A stretch of 64,000 nt of DNA from Gammaproteobacteria bacterium (GCA_029865385.1 JAOUGX010000005.1:1-64000); one strand, 5' to 3'. Counted from the stretch's first letter, positions 36,156-45,817 are shown. Program-made: numbers and translations. The notes: generated from the sequence alone by a model not told the origin.

Positions 36156-37991
36156 TTGAGTGAGAAGCGCGCAGTATTCAAAGGAAACAAACAAGCGAAG
36201 CAGCTTAAGGAATTGATTGCCCGGGGCAAGGAGCAAGGCTACCTCACCTATACGGAAGTCAACGACCATCTGCCGAGCGGTATTGTCGACCCGGAACAGA
36301 TTGAAGATATCGTGAACATGATTAACGATATGGGCATCACCGTGCACGAGAAAGCGCCGGATGCCGAATCGTTGTTGCTTTCCGATGCCGAGGTCTCGAA
36401 CGACGACGAAGATGCCGCCGAAGAAGCTGAAGCGGCGCTTGCCAGTGTCGACGCGGAGTTCGGGCGCACGACCGATCCGGTGCGCATGTATATGCGCGAA
36501 ATGGGTACCGTCGAGCTGCTGACACGTCAGGGCGAAATCGAGATTGCCAAACGCATTGAAGATGGCCTCAACCAGGTCAAGTATCACATGGCGCATTTTC
36601 CGCCGACCGTCGAGAAACTCCTCGAAGTGGGTGAAGCGGTTGCCGCCGCCGAGACGCGCTTGCAGGACCTGTTGGTAGGCTTCATTGATCCGAACGCGCC
36701 GGATGAAATCAAGTCACCTGTTTCCAAGGCCGATGGCGCGAGTAACGACAAAGAAGAGGAAGAAGTCGTCGATACGGGCCCTGATCCGGAAGAGGTCAAG
36801 GCGCGCATGAAGACGATCGGCAAGCTGTACAGCAAGACACTGACCTCGCTCGAGAAACACGGTGCGAAAAACAGCAAGACCGTGAAAATCCAGAAGGAAC
36901 TTGCCGATCAATTGATGGAGCTCAAACTGGCGCCGAAACTGTTCGACATGCTGGTTCGCAATCTGCGCGACTCAGTCGCGGTCATTCGTGCACAGGAACG
37001 CCAGGTCATGCAGATCTGCGTGCGCGATGCCGGCATGCCGAGGAAAGACTTTCTCGCCAGTTTCCCGAAGAGCGAAACGGATCTGACGTGGATCGACAAG
37101 CACATCCGCGCCAAACGCAAGCATTCGTCGACTCTCGGCAAGCTCAAGGACGACGTGCTGCGATCGCAGCGCAAGTTGCTGGCTGTGGAAACGCTGACGA
37201 ACCTGAAGATTGCCGAGATCAAGGAGATCAATCGCCAGATGTCCATTGGCGAAGCCAAGGCACGGCGTGCGAAAAAGGAAATGGTCGAGGCCAACCTGCG
37301 GCTGGTGATTTCCATCGCCAAGAAATACACGAATCGCGGACTGCAATTCCTTGACCTGATCCAGGAAGGCAATATCGGGCTGATGAAGGCTGTCGACAAA
37401 TTCGAGTATCGGCGCGGTTACAAGTTTTCGACTTACGCGACCTGGTGGATCCGGCAAGCCATTACGCGCTCTATCGCGGACCAGGCCCGCACGATTCGTA
37501 TTCCAGTACACATGATCGAAACCATCAACAAACTGAACCGAATTTCCCGACAGATGCTGCAGGAAATGGGCCGGGAACCCCTGCCTGACGAGCTGGCAGA
37601 GCGTATGGAAATGCCGGAGGACAAGGTGCGCAAAGTGCTGAAGATCGCGAAAGAGCCGATCTCGATGGAAACGCCGATAGGTGACGACGAAGACTCGCAC
37701 CTGGGCGACTTCATCGAGGACCAGACGGTGCATTCGCCGGTGGATTCGGCGACTTCGGAAGGCCTGAAGGAAACGACTCATTCCGTTCTCGCCGGCCTGA
37801 CGCCACGCGAAGCCAAGGTACTGCGCATGCGCTTCGGTATCGATATGAATACCGACCACACGCTCGAAGAAGTAGGCAAACAGTTCGACGTTACTCGAGA
37901 GCGTATTCGTCAGATCGAAGCCAAGGCATTACGCAAGCTGCGTCACCCGACCCGCTCGGATCAGCTGCGCAGCTTCCTGGTCGAAGATTAG
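36156..37991 (+). CDS. rpoD: RNA polymerase primary sigma factor, sigma-70
   Basis: This is the housekeeping sigma factor. The 611-residue protein has region 1.1 at the N-terminus ([20 protein letters not shown]), region 1.2 ([14 protein letters not shown]), an acidic non-conserved insert, region 2 ([16 protein letters not shown] and [15 protein letters not shown]), region 3 and the region 4 helix-turn-helix ([20 protein letters not shown]). Translation starts at TTG, with a GGAGG ribosome site about ten bases upstream; no ATG lies near the expected N-terminus. This is an unusual start for so important a gene and may tune its level. It is last in the rpsU-dnaG operon. Confidence 0.98.
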   Translation: MSEKRAVFKGNKQAKQLKELIARGKEQGYLTYTEVNDHLPSGIVDPEQIEDIVNMINDMGITVHEKAPDAESLLLSDAEVSNDDEDAAEEAEAALASVDAEFGRTTDPVRMYMREMGTVELLTRQGEIEIAKRIEDGLNQVKYHMAHFPPTVEKLLEVGEAVAAAETRLQDLLVGFIDPNAPDEIKSPVSKADGASNDKEEEEVVDTGPDPEEVKARMKTIGKLYSKTLTSLEKHGAKNSKTVKIQKELADQLMELKLAPKLFDMLVRNLRDSVAVIRAQERQVMQICVRDAGMPRKDFLASFPKSETDLTWIDKHIRAKRKHSSTLGKLKDDVLRSQRKLLAVETLTNLKIAEIKEINRQMSIGEAKARRAKKEMVEANLRLVISIAKKYTNRGLQFLDLIQEGNIGLMKAVDKFEYRRGYKFSTYATWWIRQAITRSIADQARTIRIPVHMIETINKLNRISRQMLQEMGREPLPDELAERMEMPEDKVRKVLKIAKEPISMETPIGDDEDSHLGDFIEDQTVHSPVDSATSEGLKETTHSVLAGLTPREAKVLRMRFGIDMNTDHTLEEVGKQFDVTRERIRQIEAKALRKLRHPTRSDQLRSFLVED

Positions 37992-37996
37992 TGTCA

Positions 37997-38014
37997 GGCG
38001 GCCGTCAGGCCGCC
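37997..38014 (+). terminator. Hairpin after rpoD
   Basis: GGCGGCC-GTCA-GGCCGCC is a perfect seven-base-pair stem six bases after the rpoD stop. No T-run follows, so it may be a pause or RNA-stability element rather than a terminator. Confidence 0.4.
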
Positions 38015-38053
38015 ATACTGTCGCAAACCGAACATAGGAAAATTGGTTTTTTT

Positions 38054-38130
38054 GGGCCTGTAGCTCAGTTGGTTAGAGCAGGAGACTCATAATCTCTTGG
38101 TCCCAGGTTCGAGTCCTGGCGGGCCCACCA
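38054..38130 (+). tRNA. tRNA-Ile2 (CAT anticodon, lysidine type)
   Basis: The 77-base cloverleaf is complete, with encoded CCA, GTTCGAGTC T-loop and anticodon CAT in CTCATAA. Three CAT tRNAs exist: initiator, elongator Met and Ile2. Here the acceptor stem has C4-G69 and C5-G68, and the anticodon stem reads GGAGA/TCTCT with a G27-U43 pair, as in E. coli Ile2, whereas E. coli elongator Met has U4 and A5. These are determinants for TilS, which changes C34 to lysidine so that AUA is read as Ile. The tRNA follows rpoD, on the same strand. Confidence 0.85.
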
Positions 38131-38184
38131 AATCCGCCTGCGGCGTTCGAAAGAGCGCCGACGGTCGCAGCGGATTTATCTTTA
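38130..38184 (+). terminator. Terminator-like hairpin after the tRNA
   Basis: AAATCCGC (38130-38137) pairs with GCGGATTT (38170-38177); inside are further paired segments (TGCG/CGCA and CGGCG/CGCCG). A weak T-rich stretch (TTATCTTT) follows, as expected for the end of the tRNA transcript. Confidence 0.55.
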
Positions 38185-38667
38185 GCGCTTTATTCGTACT
38201 TGCGACGTAGCGATGTCTACAGAACCTCGTGTCCCAGGACTATTCCGGCCCTCGGCTTGTCTGCCTCGGGCGTTCGCCGGTATTTGCCATACGGTTTCTA
38301 TGCGCGGTTCCCGCAAAAAACCGAAAAACCGGATTCAATCGCAGCTCAAAAACGAGAATTCGGTCAATTTTTCGCAAAATAATGAGTTGGTTAAATTCCC
38401 GGCCGGGACGCAGCGGTTTGCGATGCCGCCTTACAGCCCCGATGCTTGCGCGCCTTGACTTTCGCGACCTGCGCCGTCGCGGCTGGCCGCAGCTGACTGG
38501 AAGGCGCGGCGTTCGAGCGTTACCATCAGGTATACATACGGTGTGATGGCCTTGCCGTCCATTCGCGCCACAAAAAAACAAGTCAGGCGCCGGCTAGTGT
38601 ACTGACGGCCAACGACCGCCCGGTTCGGTCCGGAAAAAGCTGAATAACAATGCAAGGGGGCATAGAC
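38185..38667. other. Gene-free region after the tRNA
   Basis: I see no convincing gene here. Several short frames overlap on both strands (38200-38580), but they lack ribosome sites, coding-like composition and recognisable motifs. A moderately A/T-rich patch lies at 38300-38400. The right end holds an AAGGGGG ribosome site for the next gene. Confidence 0.5.
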
Positions 38668-39252
38668 ATGCACATACAACATCTGTGCACGAAACTGTTG
38701 TCGATACTGTTGCTAAGCTCGTTATTCGCCGCATCATCGTTTGCCGACGATATCACCCAGAGAATCCAGAGGGACCTCGTAACGCTTGGATACGATCCCG
38801 GCAATGTCGATGGCGAATCCTCGGATGCAACCATCGCCGCAATTGCACAGTTTCAGGCTGAACGAAACCTGGCCGTCACCGGCGAAGCCTCGCCGCTGCT
38901 GGCAGGTATCATTTCCGCCGAAGTTTCGAAAGCGGCTTCGGCAACGACGAGCGCGGAAAACCCGCCCGCCATGCCATCACCAGCCCAGGACCCTGCCGCA
39001 GTGCAGGCCGCACAACAGGCTTGCCTGCAGGAGAAAATGAATGCGGCGCAAGCCAGCAACAAGAAAAAACGCGGTTTCGGCAGGTTGCTCAGTGCCGTGA
39101 CACGGTCGGCGGCACAGTCCGGCAATTATGACCTGGCCAGAACGACAGGGGACATCTATTCTGCCAGCGCCACGGCGGATGATCTGTCGGCGGCGGCAAA
39201 GGACCTCGGCCTCACCGAAGACGAAATCGCGGAGTGCCGGAATCCGACCTGA
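38668..39252 (+). CDS. Secreted peptidoglycan-binding domain protein
   Basis: This 194-residue protein has a signal peptide (MHIQHLCTKLLSILLLSSLFAASSFA), then a PG_binding_1-like domain (about 28-75) with IQRDLVTLGYDPGNVDGESSD and IAQFQAERNL. The rest is low-complexity and Ala-rich, with a single Cys pair. Such domains anchor periplasmic proteins to murein. No catalytic domain is seen. The ATG at 38668 has AAGGGGG upstream. The Yip1-family gene follows after 18 bases. Confidence 0.75.
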   Translation: MHIQHLCTKLLSILLLSSLFAASSFADDITQRIQRDLVTLGYDPGNVDGESSDATIAAIAQFQAERNLAVTGEASPLLAGIISAEVSKAASATTSAENPPAMPSPAQDPAAVQAAQQACLQEKMNAAQASNKKKRGFGRLLSAVTRSAAQSGNYDLARTTGDIYSASATADDLSAAAKDLGLTEDEIAECRNPT

Positions 39253-39270
39253 TATTCGCGGAGACAGCAG

Positions 39271-40323
39271 ATGATCGATCTGAATCGTACGTTTGAACTC
39301 GTCAAGGGCGCCCTTTTTGATTCGGAAGCAACGTGGCGTGCCTACCTTCCGCAAGCCGGTGACTGGAAAAAAACAGCGTTTCTGCTGACCGGTCCATTAA
39401 TCGTAGCGTCGGTAGTCCTCGCCTACCTGACAGGCTTGACCGGTAGCGGCATGTCCCTGTTCGGATTCCGGCCAACGATTGTGTCGTCGCTACTGAGCCT
39501 CGTCACCGGCGCCATCACCGCCGGCGTAGTGGCTTTTGTTTTCAGCTATTTCGGTGGAATTTTCGGCGGTAAATCGGCTTTTGCATTGGGACTGGCCGCT
39601 ACGACACTGGCATTCGTGCCCGGTTACCTGGGCCAGGCTCTGTCCGGGTTGCCATGGATTGGCAGTTTGCTGGCAATTGGGCTCGGCATATACGGATTGG
39701 TCCTGCTCTGGCGGATCCTGCCGATTTACCTGGAAGTGCCCGATGCCAAGCGCACTGCACATTACGTCGTCTCACTTCTTGTATGCATAGTAGTCATGTT
39801 TGTTATCGGCTCGGTCTTAGGTCGGGCGCTGTACGGGTCTGTCGGCGGGCCGGGCATACCGGCGCTCTCCGGCAGCGGTTCGTCCACCGGCGTACTCGGC
39901 GGCATGGCGCGTCAGGCAGAGTTAATTGCCGCCGCGCAGGAAGACCGCTATTCACCACCCGCTGACGGCGAAGTAAGCGAGAAACAGGTGCAAACATTCA
40001 TTCGAAATGTCGAAAGAGCGAGTGAATTGCAGGCTGAAAAGGAACAAAAATTCAGAGAACTTGCGGAGAAGGCGGACAAGAACGAAAGCATGTCCTTCAG
40101 CGATATGAGCCAGATAATGAGCGGCGTGACCGATTTCGCCGGTGTGCAAACCACGGAAATCGAAGTCGTAAAGTCGGCCGGGGGGAACTGGGCAGAACAT
40201 CAGTGGGTGAGGGACTCTTTGCGCACGGCCTGGATGCAAAAGGATATCAGCGACGCAGTTGCGCACAACTACGCGCTTTATCGGAAATACGAAGAACAGC
40301 TGGCGGCCCACGTAAGCCGGTAA
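39271..40323 (+). CDS. Yip1-family membrane protein
   Basis: This 350-residue protein starts [22 protein letters not shown], a common N-terminus of bacterial Yip1-domain proteins, and has five hydrophobic helices between about residues 35 and 195. The C-terminal third is a soluble, charged, probably helical tail (about 225-350). Function in bacteria is unknown. A GGAG ribosome site lies seven bases before the ATG. Only five bases separate it from the ACC deaminase start, so the two are probably co-translated. Confidence 0.75.
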   Translation: MIDLNRTFELVKGALFDSEATWRAYLPQAGDWKKTAFLLTGPLIVASVVLAYLTGLTGSGMSLFGFRPTIVSSLLSLVTGAITAGVVAFVFSYFGGIFGGKSAFALGLAATTLAFVPGYLGQALSGLPWIGSLLAIGLGIYGLVLLWRILPIYLEVPDAKRTAHYVVSLLVCIVVMFVIGSVLGRALYGSVGGPGIPALSGSGSSTGVLGGMARQAELIAAAQEDRYSPPADGEVSEKQVQTFIRNVERASELQAEKEQKFRELAEKADKNESMSFSDMSQIMSGVTDFAGVQTTEIEVVKSAGGNWAEHQWVRDSLRTAWMQKDISDAVAHNYALYRKYEEQLAAHVSR

Positions 40324-40328
40324 ACCTC

Positions 40329-41342
40329 ATGCTACAGAAATTCGAACGCTATCCCCTGACCTTCGGGCCGACCCCGATTGAAAAGCTCGCCCGGCTTTCG
40401 GCCCATCTCGGCGGCTCGATCGAGCTGTATGCCAAACGCGAAGACTGCAATTCGGGCCTCGCCTTTGGCGGCAACAAACTTCGCAAACTCGAATACATCA
40501 TTCCCGACGCGATCGCCGCGGGCGCGGATACCCTGGTCACCATCGGTGGAGTGCAATCCAATCACACGCGCCAGGTTGCCGCCGTTGCCGCGAAGATCGG
40601 TATGAAATGCCGCCTCGTGCAGGAAAGCTGGGTGCCATTCCAGGACGCCGTTTACGACCGCGTTGGCAATATCCTGATGTCGCGCGTCATGGGCGCCGAA
40701 GTCGAGCTGGTCGATGCAGGATTCGACATAGGCATACGCGAATCCTGGGAAAACGCGCTCGAAGACGTGAAAGATCGCGGCGGCGTGCCCTACCCGATTC
40801 CCGCCGGCGCATCGGTGCACAAGTTCGGCGGACTGGGGTTCGTCGGCTTTGCCGAGGAGCTTCGCGCGCAGGAAGCCGAGCTGGGATTTCGCTTTGACTT
40901 TATCGTCGTGTGCACGGTAACCGGCTCGACGCATGCCGGCATGGTGGTCGGCTTCGCCAAAGACGGCCGGGCCAGGAAGGTCATCGGCATCGACGCTTCC
41001 GGCACGCCCGACCAGACGCACGCGCAGGTACTCGATATTGCGCAGAGAACGGCTGAGCTGGTAAAGCTCGGCAAGAGCATCGTGGCCGATGACATCGTGC
41101 TGGTCCGCGATTACGCTTACCCGGTCTATGGCGTGCCGTCCGAGGAAACCAACGAAGCGATTCGTCTGTGCGCGCGCCTCGAAGGCATGATGACCGACCC
41201 GGTTTACGAGGGTAAGTCGATGCAGGGCATGATCGACCTGGTCAGGAAGGAATATTTCCCGGCCGGCTCGAAGGTTCTGTACGCACACCTCGGCGGTGTG
41301 CCGGCAATCAATGCCTATAGCTACATCTATCGCAACGGCTAG
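40329..41342 (+). CDS. acdS: 1-aminocyclopropane-1-carboxylate deaminase
   Basis: This PLP enzyme opens the cyclopropane ring of ACC, the ethylene precursor, to 2-oxobutanoate and ammonia. The 337-residue protein aligns along its length with the Pseudomonas ACP enzyme: [12 protein letters not shown]-like start, PLP lysine in [15 protein letters not shown] (Lys50), and DPVYEGKSM with the catalytic Tyr and Glu equivalent to Y294/E295, plus LYAHLGG with the equivalent of L322. These residues separate true ACC deaminases from D-cysteine desulfhydrases. ATG at 40329 gives the family N-terminus; a longer frame begins inside the Yip1 gene. It usually signals contact with plants or algae, or use of ACC as nitrogen source. 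Confidence 0.93.
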   Translation: MLQKFERYPLTFGPTPIEKLARLSAHLGGSIELYAKREDCNSGLAFGGNKLRKLEYIIPDAIAAGADTLVTIGGVQSNHTRQVAAVAAKIGMKCRLVQESWVPFQDAVYDRVGNILMSRVMGAEVELVDAGFDIGIRESWENALEDVKDRGGVPYPIPAGASVHKFGGLGFVGFAEELRAQEAELGFRFDFIVVCTVTGSTHAGMVVGFAKDGRARKVIGIDASGTPDQTHAQVLDIAQRTAELVKLGKSIVADDIVLVRDYAYPVYGVPSEETNEAIRLCARLEGMMTDPVYEGKSMQGMIDLVRKEYFPAGSKVLYAHLGGVPAINAYSYIYRNG

Positions 41343-41348
41343 TTGAGA

Positions 41349-41414
41349 GTCGCCTGCGATGCAGGCTCCTACAGGTCGGATAGCCGGTTTGTAGGAGCCT
41401 GCATCGCAGGCGAC
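41349..41414. repeat. REPIN-like palindrome, copy 1
   Basis: Two 24-base arms (41349-41372 and 41391-41414) are exact reverse complements, separated by 18 bases. Each arm, read outward, begins GTAGGAGCCTGC and is itself a small palindrome, like the GTAG-type REP sequences of Pseudomonas and Xanthomonadales mobilised by RAYT transposases. It fills the gap between two convergent genes. A second copy with the same spacer length lies at 56371-56436. Confidence 0.85.
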
Positions 41415-41417
41415 TTG

Positions 41418-42545
41418 TTACTGGCCCGACTTTCTCATGAAGTTCTGCATCGCATTCAGTGCCTGCGACACCAGCGTGCGGCCGAGCCCGAGACGAAAAT
41501 AATCCTGCGGAACGTCACCGACCTCCGATCGATACAGGCTGGAGGGCAGGAGCAGCACGCCTGCCTCCTCGACCAGTCGCCTGGTGAATTCCTCGACACC
41601 GTCCGCACCCTTGTACTTCACGAAACACACGCACCCGCCATCCGGTGCTTCGAACTCGAACAGATCCCGGTGCGCGTCGAAGAAATGGCGCGCCGCCACA
41701 ATGTTCTTGCGAATCAAGGCAACGTTCCGCTCCAGAATGGCTTTCCGTGATTTCAATGCAATCGTCGCCAGCAGTTCCGATGGACCGGAATTGCAGATCG
41801 ACAGGTAATGTTTGTAGCGCTCCATGCGAGCCAATAACTCGCGATCGCGGCATGCTATCCAGCCAATACGCAACCCCGGCAAACCATACGCCTTGGACAT
41901 GACGTTCAACGACAGTCCCTTCTCGTAGCTGTCGGCAATCTGTTGCACGCGCCGCGAGGGGTCGGTTTCGAGACCGCGATAGACCTCGTCACTGAAGAGC
42001 CACAGGTCGTTTTCGCGACAAAGATCGAGCAGCGCGTTCATGGTTTCCTGCGTCGGAATGGCGCCGGTCGGATTGTTCGGGAAATTGATCGATACCAGTC
42101 GGGTACTCGGCCGGATGGCGGCGCCAATCCTGTCAACATCCAGCGACCAGCCGTTTGACTCATCGAGCGCAACACCGCTGACCTCACAGATCGTCAACGG
42201 GACCGTCTCGGCAGACTGGTAATTCGGCGTGATCACGACAGCGTGATCGCCGGCGCGCAGCAGCACCTGCATCGCAACGAAAATGCCCTCGCCTGCACCG
42301 GCGAAACACAGGACGTCCTCTGCGCCGATCGTGTCGTAAGTGCCGGCGATAGCTTCGCGCAGCGCCGGCGAACCGAAGGTTTCGGTGTAGCCAAGATGCA
42401 GATTTTCGAACGCGCTGCGCTCGTCGTCGGTGGCAAACGCGAGCAACTTCGAAATCGTCATGCTTTCCGCGTCGGAGCCTGTCAGGTTGTAGCGCGCCTT
42501 GAACTCCCACTTCGAAAAATGGACTTCGAGCGCGAAATCCCGCAT
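41418..42545 (-). CDS. PLP-dependent aminotransferase, class I/II fold
   Basis: This 375-residue fold-type I PLP enzyme has SINFPNNPTGAIPT, the DEVYRGLE aspartate that pairs with the pyridine nitrogen, SKAYGLPGLRIGW with the PLP lysine, and a C-terminal FRLGLGR that binds the substrate carboxylate. The N-terminus MRDFALEVHFSKWEFKARYN is typical of a subgroup often annotated as capreomycidine-synthase-like, whose natural substrate in most bacteria is unknown. The ATG at 42545 gives this start; a longer frame runs upstream into the preceding gene. It begins 14 bases after the heme lipoprotein gene stop, so they form an operon, and it converges on acdS. Confidence 0.85.
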   Translation of the reverse strand: MRDFALEVHFSKWEFKARYNLTGSDAESMTISKLLAFATDDERSAFENLHLGYTETFGSPALREAIAGTYDTIGAEDVLCFAGAGEGIFVAMQVLLRAGDHAVVITPNYQSAETVPLTICEVSGVALDESNGWSLDVDRIGAAIRPSTRLVSINFPNNPTGAIPTQETMNALLDLCRENDLWLFSDEVYRGLETDPSRRVQQIADSYEKGLSLNVMSKAYGLPGLRIGWIACRDRELLARMERYKHYLSICNSGPSELLATIALKSRKAILERNVALIRKNIVAARHFFDAHRDLFEFEAPDGGCVCFVKYKGADGVEEFTRRLVEEAGVLLLPSSLYRSEVGDVPQDYFRLGLGRTLVSQALNAMQNFMRKSGQ

Positions 42546-42559
42546 CGGTTTTGCCACGA

Positions 42560-44686
42560 TCAATGCGCCAGCGGATCCGGGCGCATCTGGAAATGCACCA
42601 CCAGCGGCTTCGTGCCTATGCCGCCTTCCATCAACCACGGAGTGCGATCGCCGCTGGGCACCCACAGGCCGCGCCCCTTCCACCCAGTGCCGGCGTCATC
42701 GATGCGCCCCTCGAATCCTTTCGAGTAGAAACCCAACGGATACGGAATTCGCAGCGTCAGGAATTTTCCCTCGACCAGCGCGTGCACGCCGTCGAACAGG
42801 TTGCCGGTTGCAATCGGCACGTTTCTGCCCAGCCCCAAAGTGTCGTGCTGATCCACCCAGGTGTAATAACTCGATTCAACGCTGAAGCCGGGCAAGTCGG
42901 CGAACGACGGGCCGGGGAGATCGTGGAATGTCCATCCCTCGGCACAATGCTGCCCGGTAGCCGTGGGCCCGTTGAGCGGCCCTTTGCATTTGCGACGGTC
43001 GAATTCGCCGAGATGGCCGCTGCCCAATGACACCCAGACGACGCCGTTACCGTCGATGTCCGCACCCCGGACGCCAAACCCCGGCAACGGTACTTCGTAG
43101 AGCTCGGACAACGTCGTCAATGGCGGATTGTCGCCAGGCACCATGCGCACGATCGAGCCCGGATAGGAGAACGCATTCGAGCCCCAGACCGAATCGTCGA
43201 TCGGACTCGGCATGACGGCATAAAATCCTTTCGGCACGCGCATGTCGAGCTCCGGATCCTGCTCCTCGCCGGGCTCGGTCCAATCGTCCAGCTTGCCGTT
43301 ACCGTTCGTGTCGAGAACCACGGGTGCCCAGCCCTGCGATGCGGCCGCGTCCCCGGTCTCGAGAAATTTCTTCGTATCGAGCCACCCCACCACGTTTCTG
43401 TCGCCGCTGGTCCATAATGTGTTGTTGTCGTCGTAAGCGAACTGCAAATGGTGTGTGCTGAAACAGGTATCGATGAACGTGTACTCCATGTTCTTCGGGT
43501 CGATGACAGCAAGCTGACGGGACGCCTGCTCGGTCGGAAACAGTTGTGCGGACGGATGGTCCGAACCCTTGCGGCAGAAACCCGGATTGCCAGGCGCGCG
43601 GATCCTTGCGGTCAGCCATACGCGTCCGTCCTGATCCAGCATCGGGTTGTGAATATTCGCTTTGCTGTCCCAGATCGCCTCTTCGCCCCAGTAAGGTGAC
43701 GATGCAACCACAGGGTCGTCGTTGGTTGTCGGCGTGTCCTCATCGCGAACCGGCACGTGAAAAATCGCCGCCATGTTTTTCACTGGATCGAGAATCGGCA
43801 TCTCGTCCGTGCTGAGTTCCGGTGCGCCGAACAGCGGACCATACGCATTGACCGTCGGATTGCGTCGATCGGTGCCGGACAGGTCGTGCATGTAGGCCTT
43901 CTCGTTCGACCAGTCGCGCACCGTGGCAACGACGTTGCGCTCGGCTCCACTCGGTCGCGATGGACGATTCGCCGGCAACTCACCGGCGGCTATGCGATCG
44001 GACCAGTCGGCCAGGTACCTGATCGGCACACCCTGCAGCAAATCGGCGGCGAGCCGGATCATGTTTCCACCGGCTTGTCCGGACGAGATGCGGCGCGCCC
44101 AGGCCTGTTCGGACGACTGGATCTGGCCGAACATCGCCGGCATCGAACGCGTCGACGCCTGTCCCATCTGGTGGCAGCCGACGCAGCCCATGTTCTTGAT
44201 CCACATCAGGTAGTTGTTTATGCCTCCCGGGATCTCCGCTACCTCGTCTTCAGCCGGTAGATCGAGCATCGCGTACCAGTAGGCGGCCGGATACACGCGC
44301 GCAGCCGCCGCGGCGTCCGCAGCCGCTTCAGCTATGAGATCGATGCGATCACCGGGTGACGCAGGGACTCTTACCGAATCGACCAGCCCGTAGCCGCGCA
44401 CCCACAGCTGGTATTCGGCATCCGGCAAATCGGGCACGAGGTAGCGGCCCTGGTCGTCCGTCACGACGATTCTTGCGAAGCGCGTTCCCAGTGACGCCGT
44501 TTCGGCAATGACCCACACGCCAGCTTCGGTGCCGGACACACTGCGAACCACGCCCGCGATGTCGTCCGCATCGATCGGGATCGAAATATCGTCCTGCGAG
44601 GGCGGTTCCTGCCGGCAGCCCGTGAGCATGGCGCTCACCAGGACAGCTATGGATGCGCGGACGAACGTCGTGAGTACACTATTCAT
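42560..44686 (-). CDS. Mono-heme lipoprotein with carboxypeptidase-regulatory-like and propeller domains
   Basis: This 708-residue envelope protein has a lipoprotein signal (SAMLTGC, lipid Cys24), a beta-sandwich of the carboxypeptidase-regulatory type (about 43-120), one c-type heme site CVGCH at 168-172, and a long beta-propeller-like region to the C-terminus with repeated strand motifs such as VWVSLGSGHLGEFD and TLWTSGDRNVVGWLD, similar to streptogramin-lyase/NHL-type propellers. Heme-bearing and propeller domains together suggest a periplasmic or outer-surface oxidoreductase or electron-transfer partner. No specific reaction can be named. The aminotransferase follows in the same operon. 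Confidence 0.75.
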   Translation of the reverse strand: MNSVLTTFVRASIAVLVSAMLTGCRQEPPSQDDISIPIDADDIAGVVRSVSGTEAGVWVIAETASLGTRFARIVVTDDQGRYLVPDLPDAEYQLWVRGYGLVDSVRVPASPGDRIDLIAEAAADAAAAARVYPAAYWYAMLDLPAEDEVAEIPGGINNYLMWIKNMGCVGCHQMGQASTRSMPAMFGQIQSSEQAWARRISSGQAGGNMIRLAADLLQGVPIRYLADWSDRIAAGELPANRPSRPSGAERNVVATVRDWSNEKAYMHDLSGTDRRNPTVNAYGPLFGAPELSTDEMPILDPVKNMAAIFHVPVRDEDTPTTNDDPVVASSPYWGEEAIWDSKANIHNPMLDQDGRVWLTARIRAPGNPGFCRKGSDHPSAQLFPTEQASRQLAVIDPKNMEYTFIDTCFSTHHLQFAYDDNNTLWTSGDRNVVGWLDTKKFLETGDAAASQGWAPVVLDTNGNGKLDDWTEPGEEQDPELDMRVPKGFYAVMPSPIDDSVWGSNAFSYPGSIVRMVPGDNPPLTTLSELYEVPLPGFGVRGADIDGNGVVWVSLGSGHLGEFDRRKCKGPLNGPTATGQHCAEGWTFHDLPGPSFADLPGFSVESSYYTWVDQHDTLGLGRNVPIATGNLFDGVHALVEGKFLTLRIPYPLGFYSKGFEGRIDDAGTGWKGRGLWVPSGDRTPWLMEGGIGTKPLVVHFQMRPDPLAH

Positions 44687-44775
44687 TTCGTTACCTTTGT
44701 CCCGTCAGTCTTCGAAGCCAGGTTATTTTACTTTTCAGCGGAACTCGGACGCCACTTTACGCCTCAACAAACTCA

Positions 44776-45735
44776 ATGTCAGAAGACCCCACTTTGCTGA
44801 ATCGACAGTCGCTAACGGGATTGATCCTGATGCCCATGCTGTGCGCTTGCGCGAGCACATTCGATCAGGACAGCGCACTGGCCGTAACACCTTACACAAT
44901 TGCCGATGGCGGTCAGCTGGTCGTCGAAACCACGTTGAATGGTCAGGGGCCTTTTCGTTTTTCCCTGGATACGGGCGCGAGTATCTCTGTCGTTTTCGAG
45001 CGCTTGCGCGAATCGCTTTCGCTTGAACCGGTACCCGGAGCCAGCGTGACGGTTCACGGGGTCGTTGCTTCGCAGGCCTTTCCCCTGGTGGATATCGATC
45101 AAATGCGTCTCGGAGAGGAAATCTGGGCGAATCCGCGAATGGTCCTGCTGCCCGACCAGGAGGCGGTCACTGCACAGATTGACGGCATTCTCGGTATCGA
45201 TTTCCTGAGCGCTTATGCCGTCGGATTCTCGACCGCAGATCGCCGCATGCGCCTCTATGCGGTGGATCGGGTCGCAAGCAACGCTTATCGCGGCTGGGCA
45301 TCGATCCCGATGACGCTCGAGTCCATCAGCGACGGCACCGCGTCACTCTATTTATTCGAGATAGAAATCAACGGGCGGAAACTGCCTGCCCTGTTCGACC
45401 TGGGCGCCGGTTCGAACCTGATCAACTGGTCGGCCGCGCGAAGTCTCGGCCTCACGCCCGCATCCGCAAAATCGGGCGATCGTGTATCCGGCGCATTCGG
45501 CAGCCTGACGGACGTCGCGCGGCTCAATGTCGAAGAACTCTCGACCGAGGGCATAAGCTGGCGCAACGAGAAATTTTCGGTGGGTGACTTCGGGATATTC
45601 GAAATCTTCGAACTGGGAGATGGTCCCGCCGTCATTCTCGGTGCCGGACTTTTTTCTCAGCGCGATTTTGTCATCGATTTCGCGCGCGGCCGCGTACTGG
45701 TTAAAGTCGCGATGGATGACGAAGATTCACGATAG
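44776..45735 (+). CDS. Retropepsin-like aspartic protease, probable lipoprotein
   Basis: This 319-residue protein has two tandem retroviral-type aspartic protease halves. The first has LDTGAS with Asp65 and the paired ILGIDFLS hydrophobic segment; the second has FDLGAG with Asp208, where Thr is replaced by Leu, and VILGAGLFSQRDF. The N-terminal LILMPMLCACAS could be a lipobox or signal peptide. Two half-domains in one chain could give one pepsin-like active site, or the second could be weakened by the changed Thr. Substrate unknown. It is divergent from the heme lipoprotein gene. Confidence 0.78.
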   Translation: MSEDPTLLNRQSLTGLILMPMLCACASTFDQDSALAVTPYTIADGGQLVVETTLNGQGPFRFSLDTGASISVVFERLRESLSLEPVPGASVTVHGVVASQAFPLVDIDQMRLGEEIWANPRMVLLPDQEAVTAQIDGILGIDFLSAYAVGFSTADRRMRLYAVDRVASNAYRGWASIPMTLESISDGTASLYLFEIEINGRKLPALFDLGAGSNLINWSAARSLGLTPASAKSGDRVSGAFGSLTDVARLNVEELSTEGISWRNEKFSVGDFGIFEIFELGDGPAVILGAGLFSQRDFVIDFARGRVLVKVAMDDEDSR

Positions 45736-45817
45736 CTGGTTTCGCCACGTCACCAGTCTGCGTCACCGCCAACGACATTGAACGACAACACTCTGTTATC
45801 TTTGGTTGGCGCGATCG

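Noticed and set aside
38054-38130. Initiator or elongator tRNA-Met
   Set aside because: Acceptor and anticodon-stem pairs fit tRNA-Ile2 better; the initiator's three G-C pairs next to the anticodon loop are absent.
38200-38580. Short overlapping frames after the tRNA
   Set aside because: They have no ribosome sites or motifs, and frames on both strands overlap without preference.
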